The notes below the pieces were generated by a model that had not been told where the DNA came from, did not search any database, and saw only the letters and a list, made by a program, of their open reading frames with translations. Source: Pseudomonas caspiana (GTDB lineage Bacteria > Pseudomonadota > Gammaproteobacteria > Pseudomonadales > Pseudomonadaceae). Taken from it: a stretch of DNA of 64,000 nucleotides. Shown piece after piece: positions 20,945-30,920 of this stretch. Within the stretch, counting starts at the first letter, position 1. Every line of letters starts with the position of its first letter. The stretch spans positions 1 to 64,000 of the forward strand of contig NZ_LOHF01000002.1 in NCBI RefSeq assembly GCF_002158995.1, read 5' to 3'. Both the position numbers and the translations under genes were made by a program.

Positions 20945-21241
20945 TCAAACAAAACCCTGCGCCGTGACGAACGGACGACCAAGCGCTGCGTTGCGCATTG
21001 CAGCAATCACACAAGGTTCGATTCGCCCTTCGGCGACCATCAGATCGCGACGCAAACCGTCGACTACATCTGTGAGCTGGCGCTTGTCGCGCAAATGAGC
21101 CGCGGTAAATGTGCGCTCGATCACCACTGCACCGGCTACATCCCTGATTGACACCAAGCGTTCACCCGAAAGACCAACAGGCCCAAGAACAGCCTGGTAA
21201 GGCGTCAGCGCTTCGCTTAGCAGTAAGCTGATATTTTCCAT
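20945..21241 (-). CDS. DUF3509 family protein
   Basis: A 98-aa protein of the Pseudomonas-restricted DUF3509 family (ISLLLSEALTPYQAVLGPVG; DKRQLTDVVDGLRRDL). Function unknown. No signal peptide or membrane helix is seen. It follows the sensor kinase fragment by about 200 nt on the same strand. Confidence 0.8.
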   Translation of the reverse strand: MENISLLLSEALTPYQAVLGPVGLSGERLVSIRDVAGAVVIERTFTAAHLRDKRQLTDVVDGLRRDLMVAEGRIEPCVIAAMRNAALGRPFVTAQGFV

Positions 21242-21442
21242 CTAGATCACCACTCAACAGTTTGAATGCAAAGGTGCTTATCAATGACCATCGTCGTTAC
21301 TGGAAAGTTCTCGATGGTTGTGCAAAGCGACTCATCCGAGCATGCCTGTCGAATGTGACAGAGAAAAAACTGCAGGTCGCCGTCATCACTGATGACACGA
21401 CCTTGACGCTCCCTCCCACAGGACTGCACACCACTTCGCGCC

Positions 21443-23794
21443 TCATGCGGCCACATCACCGGCGTCTATCATGTCGAGCAATGAGCGAGCCGCACCCAGC
21501 GCGTCTTCAACAAGCCTGGGCGAGCGCAACCCTTTGTCCATCGCCTGTTCGAGCTCTAGCTCCAGCAGGCTCACAATGCCTTGCAGCGTTCTGCGGATTT
21601 CGTGACCAGCGTCAACCCTGAAAACTTTTTTTGCTTCACTGGAGCGAAGCGCTTGCTCCCTGGCTTCATCCAACTGTATTTCGAGCCGCCTGCGCTCGCT
21701 GATATCGATCCACCCACCCAACAACCCCTGCACCTCGCCGTCGGCCCGATAGAACGGCACGGTCCATTGCAGGGCATCGATTTGCCTGTCCATCAACCGC
21801 ATGCTGCGGTCAGCAAAGATAGGTTGTCGGGTTTCCAGCAGCTTGATGTAATCCCCATGCAGTTGCTCGGCGGTCTCGCGGGGTATCAACTCCACATCGA
21901 TCAGGCGTCGGCCGTTCATCTGCTCAAAGCTGATCCCCAGGCTCTCCTCGTAACTTCGATTACAGGAAATCAACCGGCCTTTCAGGTCCCGGACATACAC
22001 AGGGTTGGGTATGCCATCAAACAGTGCGTGCTTGAAGATCAACTGGTCATTCAAGGCCTCTTCTGCCTTGAGACGTTGACGGATCTGAACCTTGAGGCGG
22101 TTGCTCCAGACCAGTGAGACCAACCCCATTAGCAATGCGACGCCAACCCCCCAATACAGCCAGTCAGGAATACGGGCCCAGAGACTGCCCTGGGGAGTGG
22201 CAGATGAAAGCCACTTGCTGCGGATCGCACGCATTTCCGCGATAGGAAACTCCTCCAGCGCCTTGTTGAGAATATCGAGCAATTCCGGTTGAGACTTGAT
22301 GACAGATAATCGGTCAGAGGACCACCAGCCCTCAACACCCCGGCCCACCTTCAGGACACCGCGAGGATCCAGATAAGCCCCGGCCTCGTTCTGGATCGTT
22401 GCCTCAGCGACACCAGATTCCACCAGGCTACGCGCTTCTTCATAGTCGGCCGTCAGCATCAAGTTGATGCGCGGATGCTCGCGCCTGATGACGCCTTCCA
22501 GCGCATGCCTGGCAGGCAGTGCCAACGTACGTCCCGTCAATTCACCCAACGAGCCCGGAGAGGTATCACCGGCGCGCAACACGTAAACCCAGCTGTTACC
22601 GCCAAATGAATAAGTGAAATTGAGCAGCTCGCGACGCTCGGCATTTTCGGCAAGCGAAGTGTTCATCTGCGCCTGACCGCTGCGCAGAAGGTTTAACGTC
22701 TGCTCAATGTGACGACTCTCTTCATGGATGAATTGCAGCCCGGTCATACGCGATATGCGATTCAATACATCGACGTTAAGACCGATCCACTGCCCGTTCT
22801 TGTCCTTATAGATGTATGGCGGGTGTTGTTGAGACGCGACTGTGACAACCGGGTGCTTGCTAATCCAGCGTCGCTCGGCACGGTTGAGCGAGATGCGCTG
22901 GCTGGCAGTATCAGCCCCCAGCCCAAGGGTCCAGCGCCCGAGTATTTCACGAGTGGTTGCTGACCCCAGACTGGCCAGAGACGCGTCAATCAGGGTGAGC
23001 AATTGCGGTTGGCCCGAGTGAACAGCGAAGGAAAAACTGTCTTCAGGCAACAGACTGTCGTACTGGACCTGCAACCCGAGGTAAGGACGCAATGCCATGT
23101 ACGACCGCACGATAACGTCATTACCAATGAAAGCGTCTGCATCACCATGGCTCACCGCTTCCATGGCACTGAACAGACTCGGAGCAACAATGATTTCACT
23201 CCGGGGGTAAGCAGCTTGCACGGCATGCAAATCCAGATAACCGTCGAGCACCACTAACTTGTTGCCCTTTAGCCCCTCCGCAAGACCACGCCCGCCGCTA
23301 CGCCCCACCACCACCGAGCGGTCAACAACATAACCGGCGGATAGACGAATATCGTTGAAACCCCGTTCAAAATTGTTGGCGGTAGCGACGATATCGACAG
23401 TTCCGTCGCGTAGTGCATTAATCGCCCCTTCGGGCCTGGGAAACCCACGGACCTGCATCCTGACGTTCAGCCTGCTCGCGATCAGGCTCAGGTAGTCAGC
23501 ACTGATGCCTTGGTATCGGTTGCGGTCGCTGGCAATATCCACCGGTTCATAGTCGATGGTCACCACTCCGACTCGCAACGCTGGACGGTCATCGAGCCAT
23601 TGACGATCTGAAGCAGACAACTCCAAGGGTTCCACCGTCATGAACGGTGGGGCAAGGCTGAAAGAAAGGGTCCGCTCAGCATGACTGGGCTGCATGAACA
23701 GCACCGCCACTAACAATGACAGCACGCACAGCGTGCTTTTGCTGGAGGCGATGTTCTTGCCGTCGAAGGCGCCTCCTGTGTTTGCATTTTTCAC
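21443..23794 (-). CDS. BvgS/EvgS-like sensor protein, truncated within the HisKA domain
   Basis: A 783-aa membrane sensor. Order: signal peptide (hydrophobic stretch about 22-39), two periplasmic amino-acid-binding-like domains (about 45-290 and 300-525), one membrane helix (about 553-573), a PAS domain (about 590-700) and the first helix of a HisKA domain. The H-box reads AGHEIRRTLQG: the histidine is kept but the usual following T-P is changed. The protein stops about 40 residues later (SLLDMIDAGDVAA). HATPase, receiver and Hpt domains that follow in intact homologues are absent. It may be a degraded kinase or a sensor acting through another kinase. The start (GTG at 23794) has no clear ribosome-binding site. 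Confidence 0.75.
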   Translation of the reverse strand: MKNANTGGAFDGKNIASSKSTLCVLSLLVAVLFMQPSHAERTLSFSLAPPFMTVEPLELSASDRQWLDDRPALRVGVVTIDYEPVDIASDRNRYQGISADYLSLIASRLNVRMQVRGFPRPEGAINALRDGTVDIVATANNFERGFNDIRLSAGYVVDRSVVVGRSGGRGLAEGLKGNKLVVLDGYLDLHAVQAAYPRSEIIVAPSLFSAMEAVSHGDADAFIGNDVIVRSYMALRPYLGLQVQYDSLLPEDSFSFAVHSGQPQLLTLIDASLASLGSATTREILGRWTLGLGADTASQRISLNRAERRWISKHPVVTVASQQHPPYIYKDKNGQWIGLNVDVLNRISRMTGLQFIHEESRHIEQTLNLLRSGQAQMNTSLAENAERRELLNFTYSFGGNSWVYVLRAGDTSPGSLGELTGRTLALPARHALEGVIRREHPRINLMLTADYEEARSLVESGVAEATIQNEAGAYLDPRGVLKVGRGVEGWWSSDRLSVIKSQPELLDILNKALEEFPIAEMRAIRSKWLSSATPQGSLWARIPDWLYWGVGVALLMGLVSLVWSNRLKVQIRQRLKAEEALNDQLIFKHALFDGIPNPVYVRDLKGRLISCNRSYEESLGISFEQMNGRRLIDVELIPRETAEQLHGDYIKLLETRQPIFADRSMRLMDRQIDALQWTVPFYRADGEVQGLLGGWIDISERRRLEIQLDEAREQALRSSEAKKVFRVDAGHEIRRTLQGIVSLLELELEQAMDKGLRSPRLVEDALGAARSLLDMIDAGDVAA

Positions 23795-23852
23795 AGCGAC
23801 TAACTCATCCGTAAGTGTCTAAAACTCCCGAAGTGTGGCACGCAGAAACGAG

Positions 23853-23876
23853 AAGGCCCGCTGGTGAGCGGGCCTT
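23853..23876 (-). terminator. hairpin terminator downstream of thrC
   Basis: Stem AAGGCCCGCT - GGTG - AGCGGGCCTT lies 22 nt beyond the thrC stop codon. The T-run on the minus strand is short (CTCGTTTCTG), so strength is uncertain. Confidence 0.65.
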
Positions 23877-23898
23877 AAGTTGTTACACGGATATACCG

Positions 23899-25308
23899 TT
23901 AGAGCGGTTTACCCCGGTTGCCATGCTGACTGACGAAGGCCTGTATGGCTTTCAGGTCATTAGGCAAAACGGTGCAGCGTTCGTCGCGCTCGAACAAATC
24001 AGACAAATGTGCAGGTAGCTCTAGCGCTTTTCCTACACCAGCTTTCTCCACTGCTTCCGGGAATTTGACCGGATGCGCCGTGCCGAGGATCACCATCGGG
24101 GTATCCAGGCTACGACGACAGGCCCTGGCGGCCTTCACACCGATCGCCGTATGTGGGTCGAGCACCTCGCCAGTTTTCGCAAAAACATCCGCGATGGTCT
24201 CGCAGGTTTCCGCGTCGCTGACGGCCAGCGAATCAAACAGTTTGCGTGTTTCAGTCCAGCGCTCTTCGTCGACGCTGAAACCGCCGCCTTGTTTGAAGCT
24301 GTCCATCAGCCCCGCAAGCGTGGCACCGTTACGGCCATGCATATCGAAGAGCAAACGCTCGAAGTTCGACGACACCATGATGTCCATCGATGGCGACAGG
24401 GTCGCGTGCAAGGTCTCTTTTACATACTGATTGCCGCTCATGAAGCGGTGCAGAATGTCGTTGCGGTTGGTGGCGACGATCAACTGATTGATCGGCAGGC
24501 CCATGTTTCGTGCCAGGTAGCCGGCGAAAATATCGCCGAAGTTGCCGGTAGGCACTGAGAATGACACCGAACGCGCCGGGCCGCCCAACTGCAGCGAGGC
24601 GTGGAAGTAGTAGACGATCTGAGCCATGATCCGCGCCCAGTTGATCGAGTTGACCGCAACCAGACGCGTGCCTTTGAGAAAGCCCTGATCAGCAAAGCTG
24701 TTCTTGACCATTTCCTGGCAGTCGTCGAAATTGCCTTCCACGGCGATGTTGTGGATGTTGTCGCCAAAGATGGTCGTCATCTGACGACGCTGAACGTCCG
24801 ATACCCGGTTGTGCGGGTGCAGGATGAAGATGTCCACGTTATCGCACTTGCGGCAGCCTTCAATGGCCGCAGAGCCGGTATCGCCGGATGTTGCACCGAT
24901 GATCACAACACGCTCACCGCGCTTGGCCAGCACGTAATCCAGCAGACGACCCAGCAACTGCAGTGCGAAGTCTTTGAACGCCAGCGTTGGGCCGTGGAAC
25001 AGTTCCAGAACCCACTCGTTACCATTCAACTGACGCAATGGCGCAACCGAGCTGTGGGCGAACACGCCATAGGTCTCTTCAAGGATCTTTTTGAAATCCG
25101 CATCCGGAATGCTGCCGGTCACAAACGGGCGCATCACCCGGAAGGCCAGTTCGTGATAAGGCAGGCCTGCCCAGGAAGCGATCTCTTCCTGAGTAAAGCG
25201 CGGCAGGTTTTCCGGTACGTACAAGCCGCCGTCGCTGGCCAGACCAGTCAGCAACACGTCTTCGAAATTCAGGGCCGGCGCCTGGCCGCGGGTACTGATG
25301 TAGCGCAT
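23899..25308 (-). CDS. thrC: threonine synthase
   Basis: Converts O-phosphohomoserine to threonine with pyridoxal phosphate, the last step of threonine synthesis. The 469-aa protein has the family N-terminus (MRYISTRGQAP), the PLP lysine in LAFKDFALQL, and the phosphate-binding region SGDTGSAAIEG. It lies just after hom, which makes its precursor; both are on the minus strand. The spacer between them holds AGCTTCAAGC repeats. Confidence 0.96.
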   Translation of the reverse strand: MRYISTRGQAPALNFEDVLLTGLASDGGLYVPENLPRFTQEEIASWAGLPYHELAFRVMRPFVTGSIPDADFKKILEETYGVFAHSSVAPLRQLNGNEWVLELFHGPTLAFKDFALQLLGRLLDYVLAKRGERVVIIGATSGDTGSAAIEGCRKCDNVDIFILHPHNRVSDVQRRQMTTIFGDNIHNIAVEGNFDDCQEMVKNSFADQGFLKGTRLVAVNSINWARIMAQIVYYFHASLQLGGPARSVSFSVPTGNFGDIFAGYLARNMGLPINQLIVATNRNDILHRFMSGNQYVKETLHATLSPSMDIMVSSNFERLLFDMHGRNGATLAGLMDSFKQGGGFSVDEERWTETRKLFDSLAVSDAETCETIADVFAKTGEVLDPHTAIGVKAARACRRSLDTPMVILGTAHPVKFPEAVEKAGVGKALELPAHLSDLFERDERCTVLPNDLKAIQAFVSQHGNRGKPL

Positions 25309-25326
25309 GAGATCAAACCTTCGGTT

Positions 25327-25411
25327 TGAGCTTCAAGCTGTAAGCTTCAAGCAGCAAGCGGCGAGCACGACGGCCAATCACTTGCAGTTTGCAGCTTCAA
25401 GCTTGAAGCTG
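25327..25411. repeat. AGCTTCAAGC-type repeat cluster between hom and thrC
   Basis: Several copies of AGCTTCAAGC and its complement GCTTGAAGC occur (TTGAGCTTCAAGCTGTAAGC at the left, GCAGCTTCAAGCTTGAAGCT at the right), with a non-repeated centre. This is a short-repeat type found between genes in Pseudomonas. It can fold into hairpins and may attenuate hom-thrC read-through. Confidence 0.65.
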
Positions 25412-25415
25412 AATG

Positions 25416-26720
25416 TTAATTAAGATGTTCGACGCGGATCCGGACTACCGGGCCAACCACGTCCTGCACCGCTTCCAGGGCCTCAATGGCGTCATTCATG
25501 CGCTGTTCCACCACACGATGGGTCAACAGAATCATCGGCACCAGGCCGTCATGTTCTTCGACTTCCTTCTGCATGATCGACTCAATGTTAATTCCGCGCT
25601 CCGACAGAATGCTCGCCACCTGGGCCAGCACACCCGGATGATCCTTGGCCTGAATGCGCAGGTAATACGCACTCTCACAGGCTTCGATCGGCAGAATCGG
25701 ATGAGCAGACAGCGAGTCAGGCTGGAACGCCAGATGCGGTACGCGGTTCTCCGGATCGGAGGTCATCGCACGGACGACATCGACCAGATCAGCAACCACG
25801 GACGAAGCAGTAGGCTCCATGCCTGCGCCAGCGCCATAGAACAGCGTCGAACCCGCAGCGTCGCCATTGACCATGACCGCGTTCATCACGCCGTTGACGT
25901 TGGCGATCAGTCGGTCAGCAGGAATCAGCGTCGGGTGTACACGCAATTCGATACCGGCAGGAGTGCTGCGCGCTACGCCAAGGTGCTTGATGCGATAACC
26001 CAGCGCTTCGGCGTAATTCACGTCAGCAGTGGTCAGTTTGGTGATGCCTTCGGTGTAGGCTTTGTCGAACTGCAGCGGGATACCAAAGGCAATGGACGCC
26101 AGAATGGTCAGCTTGTGTGCAGCATCAATACCTTCGACGTCGAACGTCGGATCAGCTTCGGCATAACCCAGCGCCTGGGCTTCGGCCAGAACGTCAGGGA
26201 AGGTGCGGCCTTTCTCGCGCATTTCGGTAAGGATGAAGTTACCGGTGCCATTGATGATCCCGGCAACCCAGTTGATGCGGTTAGCCGACAGACCTTCACG
26301 AATTGCCTTGATGACCGGGATACCGCCCGCAACCGCAGCTTCAAACGCTACGATCACGCCCTTCTCACGCGCCTTGGCGAAAATTTCGTTACCGTGCACA
26401 GCAATCAGCGCTTTGTTGGCAGTGACTACGTGCTTGCCGTTTTCAATGGCCTTGAGGACCAGATCGCGAGCTACGGTATAGCCGCCGATCAGTTCAATGA
26501 CGATATCGATTTCAGGGTTGGTAGCCACCGCGAAAACGTCGCTGGTGGTCGGTGTACCGGTAATCTGGCAGTTGGGGTTTGGCGTACGCATGGCAATTTG
26601 TGCCACTTCAATTCCACGACCCGCACGGCGGGCAATTTCCTCGGCGTTACGCTTAAGTACGTTGAAGGTACCGCCACCGACGGTACCCAGCCCACAGATG
26701 CCTACTTTGACCGGATTCAC
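25416..26720 (-). CDS. hom: homoserine dehydrogenase
   Basis: Reduces aspartate semialdehyde to homoserine with NAD(P)H at the branch to threonine and methionine. The 434-aa protein has the nucleotide-binding motif GICGLGTVGGG, the catalytic domain (AAVAGGIPVIKAIREGL; NGTGNFIL), and a C-terminal ACT domain (HPGVLAQVASILSERGINIES), suggesting feedback control by an amino acid. The frame is open to 26783, but a GTG at 26720 with GGGGAG upstream gives the usual N-terminus. Confidence 0.95.
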   Translation of the reverse strand: MNPVKVGICGLGTVGGGTFNVLKRNAEEIARRAGRGIEVAQIAMRTPNPNCQITGTPTTSDVFAVATNPEIDIVIELIGGYTVARDLVLKAIENGKHVVTANKALIAVHGNEIFAKAREKGVIVAFEAAVAGGIPVIKAIREGLSANRINWVAGIINGTGNFILTEMREKGRTFPDVLAEAQALGYAEADPTFDVEGIDAAHKLTILASIAFGIPLQFDKAYTEGITKLTTADVNYAEALGYRIKHLGVARSTPAGIELRVHPTLIPADRLIANVNGVMNAVMVNGDAAGSTLFYGAGAGMEPTASSVVADLVDVVRAMTSDPENRVPHLAFQPDSLSAHPILPIEACESAYYLRIQAKDHPGVLAQVASILSERGINIESIMQKEVEEHDGLVPMILLTHRVVEQRMNDAIEALEAVQDVVGPVVRIRVEHLN

Positions 26721-26823
26721 TATGAACTCCCCGTAAAACGGCCGGCTCGAAACCGACCGTGGAAAACAGCCGTGCTTCACCACACGGCTCTCTATTTACT
26801 CAACGGTCATGGGACGCGCTGAT

Positions 26824-27564
26824 TTATTTGGCGCTGAGCGCCAGTTTGGCCACTTGTGCAGCGGGTTGGTAACCCGGAATCAACTGGCCGTCAGCCAAAA
26901 CGATGGCCGGTGTGCCGTTCACACCGATCGATTGACCCACTTCGAATTGTTTGGTGACAGGGTTGGCGCACTTGGGCGCTTCGATGTTCTTGCCATCAAC
27001 CATACGGTCCATGGCAGCCTTGCGATCCTTGGAGCACCAGACAGCCTGGAGCTGTTCGTCGCCCGGCGAGCCGAGACCCTGACGCGGGAAAGCGACATAA
27101 CGAACTTCGATGCCCATTTTATTCAACTGCGGCACTTCAGCGTGCAGCTTGTGGCAGTACGGGCAAGTGGTATCGGTGAACACCGTGATGTGCGATTTGG
27201 TTTCGCCAATCGCCGGATACACCACCATCTCGGCGGTCGGAATACCATTGATAGTCTTGGCGATGGCCAGACGCTCGGTCTTCTCGGTCAGGTTGACCGG
27301 CTTGCCGTCCTGGATCTGAAACAGATAGCCCTGCATCACGAACTGACCATCAGCGCTGGCATACAGCACGCGACCGCCCTTGAGTTTGACTTCGTACAGT
27401 CCGCTTAACGGGCTGGCGCCGATACTTTCTACCGGCAACTCGAGCTTGAGCGAATCCAGGGTCTTGCGAATGGCTTGATCGGCGGGAGCATCCGCCTGGG
27501 CAAACATACTGAACGTACTGGCCAACGCAACGGCTGCGGCAGCGATAATCGTGGTCACGCGCAT
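26824..27564 (-). CDS. dsbC: thiol:disulfide interchange protein DsbC
   Basis: Periplasmic disulfide isomerase. The 246-aa precursor has a signal peptide (MRVTTIIAAAAVALASTFSMFAQA), a DsbC N-terminal dimerisation domain, and a thioredoxin-fold domain with active site CPYC (DTTCPYCHKLH) and cis-proline loop NGTPAIV. The ATG at 27564 is preferred to the upstream open frame because it begins the signal peptide. It sits between xerD and hom, the usual Pseudomonas order. Confidence 0.95.
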   Translation of the reverse strand: MRVTTIIAAAAVALASTFSMFAQADAPADQAIRKTLDSLKLELPVESIGASPLSGLYEVKLKGGRVLYASADGQFVMQGYLFQIQDGKPVNLTEKTERLAIAKTINGIPTAEMVVYPAIGETKSHITVFTDTTCPYCHKLHAEVPQLNKMGIEVRYVAFPRQGLGSPGDEQLQAVWCSKDRKAAMDRMVDGKNIEAPKCANPVTKQFEVGQSIGVNGTPAIVLADGQLIPGYQPAAQVAKLALSAK

Positions 27565-27715
27565 GAAAACTCCTCGGGCGGTGGGCAGACTGACTGGGGC
27601 AAAAAAAACGCCCTTCGGCTTCAATCTGCGAAACCGGCAAAGACTATCACATAAGGGCCGTAAACCTTACCCGGACTGACGCAAGACTTGGCAGTAAAAC
27701 CGCCCGTGACTCCGC

Positions 27716-28612
27716 TCAGCCGCGAGGGTGATGCTTGGCATGCATGTCTTGCAACCTGGCGCGGGCGACATGGGTATAGATTTGCGTGGTCGACAGATCG
27801 CTATGGCCAAGCAGCATCTGCACGACGCGTAAATCAGCACCATGATTGAGCAGGTGCGTAGCAAAAGCGTGACGCAGCGTATGAGGCGACAAGGACTTGC
27901 TGATGCCAGCAACCATGGCTTGATGCTTGATCCGGTGCCAGAAGGTCTGGCGAGTCATTTGCTCGCCGCGTTGACTGGGAAACAACACGTCACTGGGACG
28001 CCCGGCCAATAGCTCATCACGGGCACCGCGCATGTAGCGCTCAATCCAGACAATAGCCTCTTCACCCATCGGCACCAGACGCTCTTTGCTGCCCTTGCCC
28101 ATGACCCTCAGCACACCCTGCCGCAGATTGACCTGCTCCAGCGTCAGGCTGATCAATTCAGTCACTCGCAAACCACAGGCATAAAGCACTTCCAGCATGG
28201 CTTTGTCCCGCTGTCCGATAGCTTCGCTCAGGTCAGGTGCAGCCAGCAACGCGTCGACGTCTGCTTCCGACAATGACTTGGGCAGCGGTCTGCCAAGCTG
28301 AGGCATATCCACTTGTAATGTGGGATCGATCTGAATCAGTTTTTCGCGCAACAGATAGCGGTAAAAGCCACGCGCACCGGAAAGAAACCGGGCTGTAGAG
28401 CGCGGCTTATAGGCCTTGTCCACACGCCAGGCCAGGTGATCCAGAATCGCCGAGCGTCCGACATTGATCAGTTGCAGGCCTTGCTCCTGCAACCAGCCGT
28501 TGAACAGGGCAAGGTCACTGCGATAGGCATCGCGCGTGTTATCCGAAAGCCCTTTCTCCAACCAGAGAGCATCGAGAAATCGGTCGATCAGAGGGTCATC
28601 GATGGCAGGCAT
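27716..28612 (-). CDS. xerD: site-specific tyrosine recombinase XerD
   Basis: Partner of XerC in resolving chromosome dimers at dif. The 298-aa protein has the SAM-like N-terminal core-binding domain and the catalytic residues R (CGLRVTEL), K (MGKGSKERLVP), HxxR (HTLRHAFATHLL), H (LGHSDLSTTQ) and nucleophile Y (IYTHVARARL). The start at 28612 (MPAIDDPLIDRF) fits the family; the longer open frame upstream runs through the rplS terminator. It is a housekeeping recombinase, distinct from the island integrase near 59 kb. Confidence 0.95.
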   Translation of the reverse strand: MPAIDDPLIDRFLDALWLEKGLSDNTRDAYRSDLALFNGWLQEQGLQLINVGRSAILDHLAWRVDKAYKPRSTARFLSGARGFYRYLLREKLIQIDPTLQVDMPQLGRPLPKSLSEADVDALLAAPDLSEAIGQRDKAMLEVLYACGLRVTELISLTLEQVNLRQGVLRVMGKGSKERLVPMGEEAIVWIERYMRGARDELLAGRPSDVLFPSQRGEQMTRQTFWHRIKHQAMVAGISKSLSPHTLRHAFATHLLNHGADLRVVQMLLGHSDLSTTQIYTHVARARLQDMHAKHHPRG

Positions 28613-28675
28613 AGTAATTAGCGCTTGAGCAGTGCTGCATGAGGAACTGACTGAGGACAATAAAACCCCAGGCAC

Positions 28676-28703
28676 AAAAAAGCAGCCCGTAGGCTGCTTT
28701 TTT
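28676..28703 (-). terminator. Rho-independent terminator of the rpsP-rimM-trmD-rplS operon
   Basis: Symmetric stem AGCAGCC - CGTA - GGCTGCT flanked by A5 on one side and T6 on the other lies 20 nt beyond rplS. The T-rich flank is present in both reading directions. Confidence 0.85.
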
Positions 28704-28723
28704 CTTGCATCAGAAAACTGCAC

Positions 28724-29074
28724 TCAGGACAGTTTTTCCTTGATGCGAGCTGCTTTACCGGACAGGTCACGCAGGTAGTACAGTTTGGCTTTGCGAACGT
28801 CACCGCGACGTTTCACAGCCAGGCTGTCAATTTGCGGGCTGTAGGTCTGGAAAGTACGCTCAACGCCAACACCGTTGGAGATTTTACGAACAGTGAAAGC
28901 ACTGTTCACGCCACGGTTACGCTTGGCAATTACTACGCCTTCGAACGCCTGCAGACGAGCGCGGTCGCCTTCCTTCACTTTCACCTGAACGACAACAGTG
29001 TCGCCCGGGGCAAAGGTAGGGATCTCTTTGGTCATCTGCTCTGCTTCGAGTGCAAGGATGATTTTGTTAGTCAT
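28724..29074 (-). CDS. rplS: 50S ribosomal protein L19
   Basis: Large-subunit protein at the interface with the 30S subunit. The 116-aa length and motifs ([44 protein letters not shown]) are standard. It is the last gene of the conserved rpsP-rimM-trmD-rplS operon, 42 nt after trmD. Confidence 0.98.
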   Translation of the reverse strand: MTNKIILALEAEQMTKEIPTFAPGDTVVVQVKVKEGDRARLQAFEGVVIAKRNRGVNSAFTVRKISNGVGVERTFQTYSPQIDSLAVKRRGDVRKAKLYYLRDLSGKAARIKEKLS

Positions 29075-29116
29075 GCTGTGCTCCTAAGGTAAATCGTCTG
29101 ATCTACCATCGATACG

Positions 29117-29869
29117 TTAACTATCGTCCCGTTCGCGGATGTATTCCGCGAGCAGCTTCTTCTCTTCTCCAGAAAGCGAGCGGCTTTCCAGAAGATCGGC
29201 GCGTCGTTCATAGGTCCGCCCAAGGGACTGCTGTAAACGCCAACGCCGGATGTGCGCGTGATTGCCACTTAGCAACACGTCGGGAACACGCTGATCCGCA
29301 TACACCTCCGGTCGGGTGTAATGCGGGCAATCCAGCAGACCATCAGTGAAGGAATCTTCCTCCGCAGAGTCCGCATGCCCTAAAGCTCCAGGCAGCAGCC
29401 GCGTAACCGCATCGATAAGCACCATTGCCGGCAGCTCGCCACCAGACAGTACATAGTCACCAATCGACCACTCTTCATCGACATAAGCATCAATAAAACG
29501 CTCGTCAATGCCTTCATAACGACCGGCGATGAGGATAAACGCCTCCTCTTGCGCCAGTTCGCGGACCGCAGACTGATTCAGCTTGCGGCCTTGTGGCGAC
29601 AGGTAAATAACCTTCGCCGCATCCCCTGCTGCTTGCCTGGCCTGAACCAGAGCATCTTCCAGAGGCTTGATCTTCATCACCATGCCCGGACCACCGCCAA
29701 ATGGGCGATCGTCAACAGTGTGATGTCGATCCGTGGTGTAGTCCCGCGGATTCCAACAAGTCAGCTGTAACAGCCCTTGTTTCACCGCACGGCTGGTAAT
29801 GCCGTAATCGCTGATGGCGGAAAACATCTCGGGGAACAGACTGATCACTTCTATGCGCAGGCTAGCCAT
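29117..29869 (-). CDS. trmD: tRNA (guanine37-N1)-methyltransferase TrmD
   Basis: Methylates G37 next to the anticodon with S-adenosylmethionine, preventing frameshifts. The 250-aa SPOUT enzyme has [15 protein letters not shown], the trefoil-knot region [11 protein letters not shown] and [14 protein letters not shown]. It begins 3 nt after rimM ends. Confidence 0.97.
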   Translation of the reverse strand: MASLRIEVISLFPEMFSAISDYGITSRAVKQGLLQLTCWNPRDYTTDRHHTVDDRPFGGGPGMVMKIKPLEDALVQARQAAGDAAKVIYLSPQGRKLNQSAVRELAQEEAFILIAGRYEGIDERFIDAYVDEEWSIGDYVLSGGELPAMVLIDAVTRLLPGALGHADSAEEDSFTDGLLDCPHYTRPEVYADQRVPDVLLSGNHAHIRRWRLQQSLGRTYERRADLLESRSLSGEEKKLLAEYIRERDDS

Positions 29870-29872
29870 TGC

Positions 29873-30409
29873 TTAGAAGTCCGAATCCCAATCCACCTTC
29901 ATCTCGCCAGCTTCCAGGTCAACCACCAACACGCATTGCTCCGTATAGGGCAACAGGCGTTCGCGATCATCCAGGCTGCCTGCGCAGGGCTTGACCACCA
30001 TTACATCATTCGAGCCCGTCTCTAGCAGGTGATCGATTTTCCCGAGCAATTGCCCTTGATGGTCGATGACCTTGAGACCCTCCAGCTGGTACCAGTAGTA
30101 CTCGCCGTCGGTCAGATCAGGGAACAGGTTACGCGGCACGCAGATTTCAAAACCGGCCAGAAGACGAGCTTCTTCACGGTCATCGAGACCTTTGAGCTTT
30201 GCGACCAGGAACTTGTTTTGCAAGCGTCCGCTGACCAGCTCTACCTGTTTAACGCTGCCTTCGCGCCGAAGCGTCCAGGTTTTGTAATCCAACAGGTTTC
30301 CAATCGGATCAGTAAAGGAAAAGACCTTCACTTCGCCGCGAACGCCATGTACGGAATAAATCTTGCCAATGACGATCAAGTCGTCGGCAGTCGTTGGCGC
30401 CGCGTTCAT
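29873..30409 (-). CDS. rimM: 16S rRNA processing protein RimM
   Basis: Assembly factor for the 30S head. The 178-aa protein has the N-terminal RimM beta-barrel (VIGKIYSVHGVRGEVKVFSFTD) and the C-terminal PRC-barrel (DGEYYWYQLEGLKVI; LLPYTEQCVLVVDLEAGEM). It starts 5 nt after the rpsP stop. Confidence 0.97.
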   Translation of the reverse strand: MNAAPTTADDLIVIGKIYSVHGVRGEVKVFSFTDPIGNLLDYKTWTLRREGSVKQVELVSGRLQNKFLVAKLKGLDDREEARLLAGFEICVPRNLFPDLTDGEYYWYQLEGLKVIDHQGQLLGKIDHLLETGSNDVMVVKPCAGSLDDRERLLPYTEQCVLVVDLEAGEMKVDWDSDF

Positions 30410-30414
30410 ATTGC

Positions 30415-30672
30415 TCAGGCCGCGACCTTGGTCTTGGCGTGTTCTTTCAGCAACTGGGCAACGCGCTCGGATGTTTGTGCACCCACGCTCAGCCAGTAGT
30501 TAACGCGCTCTTCGTTCACGGACAAACGAACTTCCTGACCACGGGCAACCGGGTTGAAGAAGCCAATTTGCTCTTTGTGCGAACCGTCGCGCGCATTGCG
30601 GCTATCGGTAACAGTCAGGTGGTAAAACGGGCGCTTTTTGGAGCCGCCCAGGGCAAGACGAATAGTTAGCAT
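30415..30672 (-). CDS. rpsP: 30S ribosomal protein S16
   Basis: Small-subunit protein, 85 aa, beginning [20 protein letters not shown] with the conserved [14 protein letters not shown]. The start at 30672 gives the standard N-terminus; the frame is open further upstream. It is the first gene of its operon, so the promoter should lie in the gap to ffh (30673-30920), where an imperfect palindrome ATATTC-TAAG-GAATAT occurs near 30743. Confidence 0.98.
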   Translation of the reverse strand: MLTIRLALGGSKKRPFYHLTVTDSRNARDGSHKEQIGFFNPVARGQEVRLSVNEERVNYWLSVGAQTSERVAQLLKEHAKTKVAA

Positions 30673-30920
30673 TGAACATCGTTCCTGTAGTCGGTGCTGC
30701 AAATCTATGATGCACAGCGGGCATAGGTGCCCGAAAGGCCGCATATTCTAAGGAATATCCGGACTTTTGCAAATGTCTTTTTCCGGCACTTGCTGTTGTG
30801 CCATCCAGATTTGCCAAGGAGCCGTCGCTATCAACGGCTGGTGTAGACCCGCAAAGCGGGGATTTACGTAGGGGCAAGCCCCTATGTGGGATGCGCGCAG
30901 AGGGTCCTGCGCGCTATACA

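Noticed and set aside
25413..26822. 469-codon open frame opposite hom
   Set aside because: Shadow of homoserine dehydrogenase.
27716..28612. xerD as a mobile-element integrase
   Set aside because: The dsbC-hom neighbourhood, length and motifs identify the housekeeping XerD; there are no att repeats around it.
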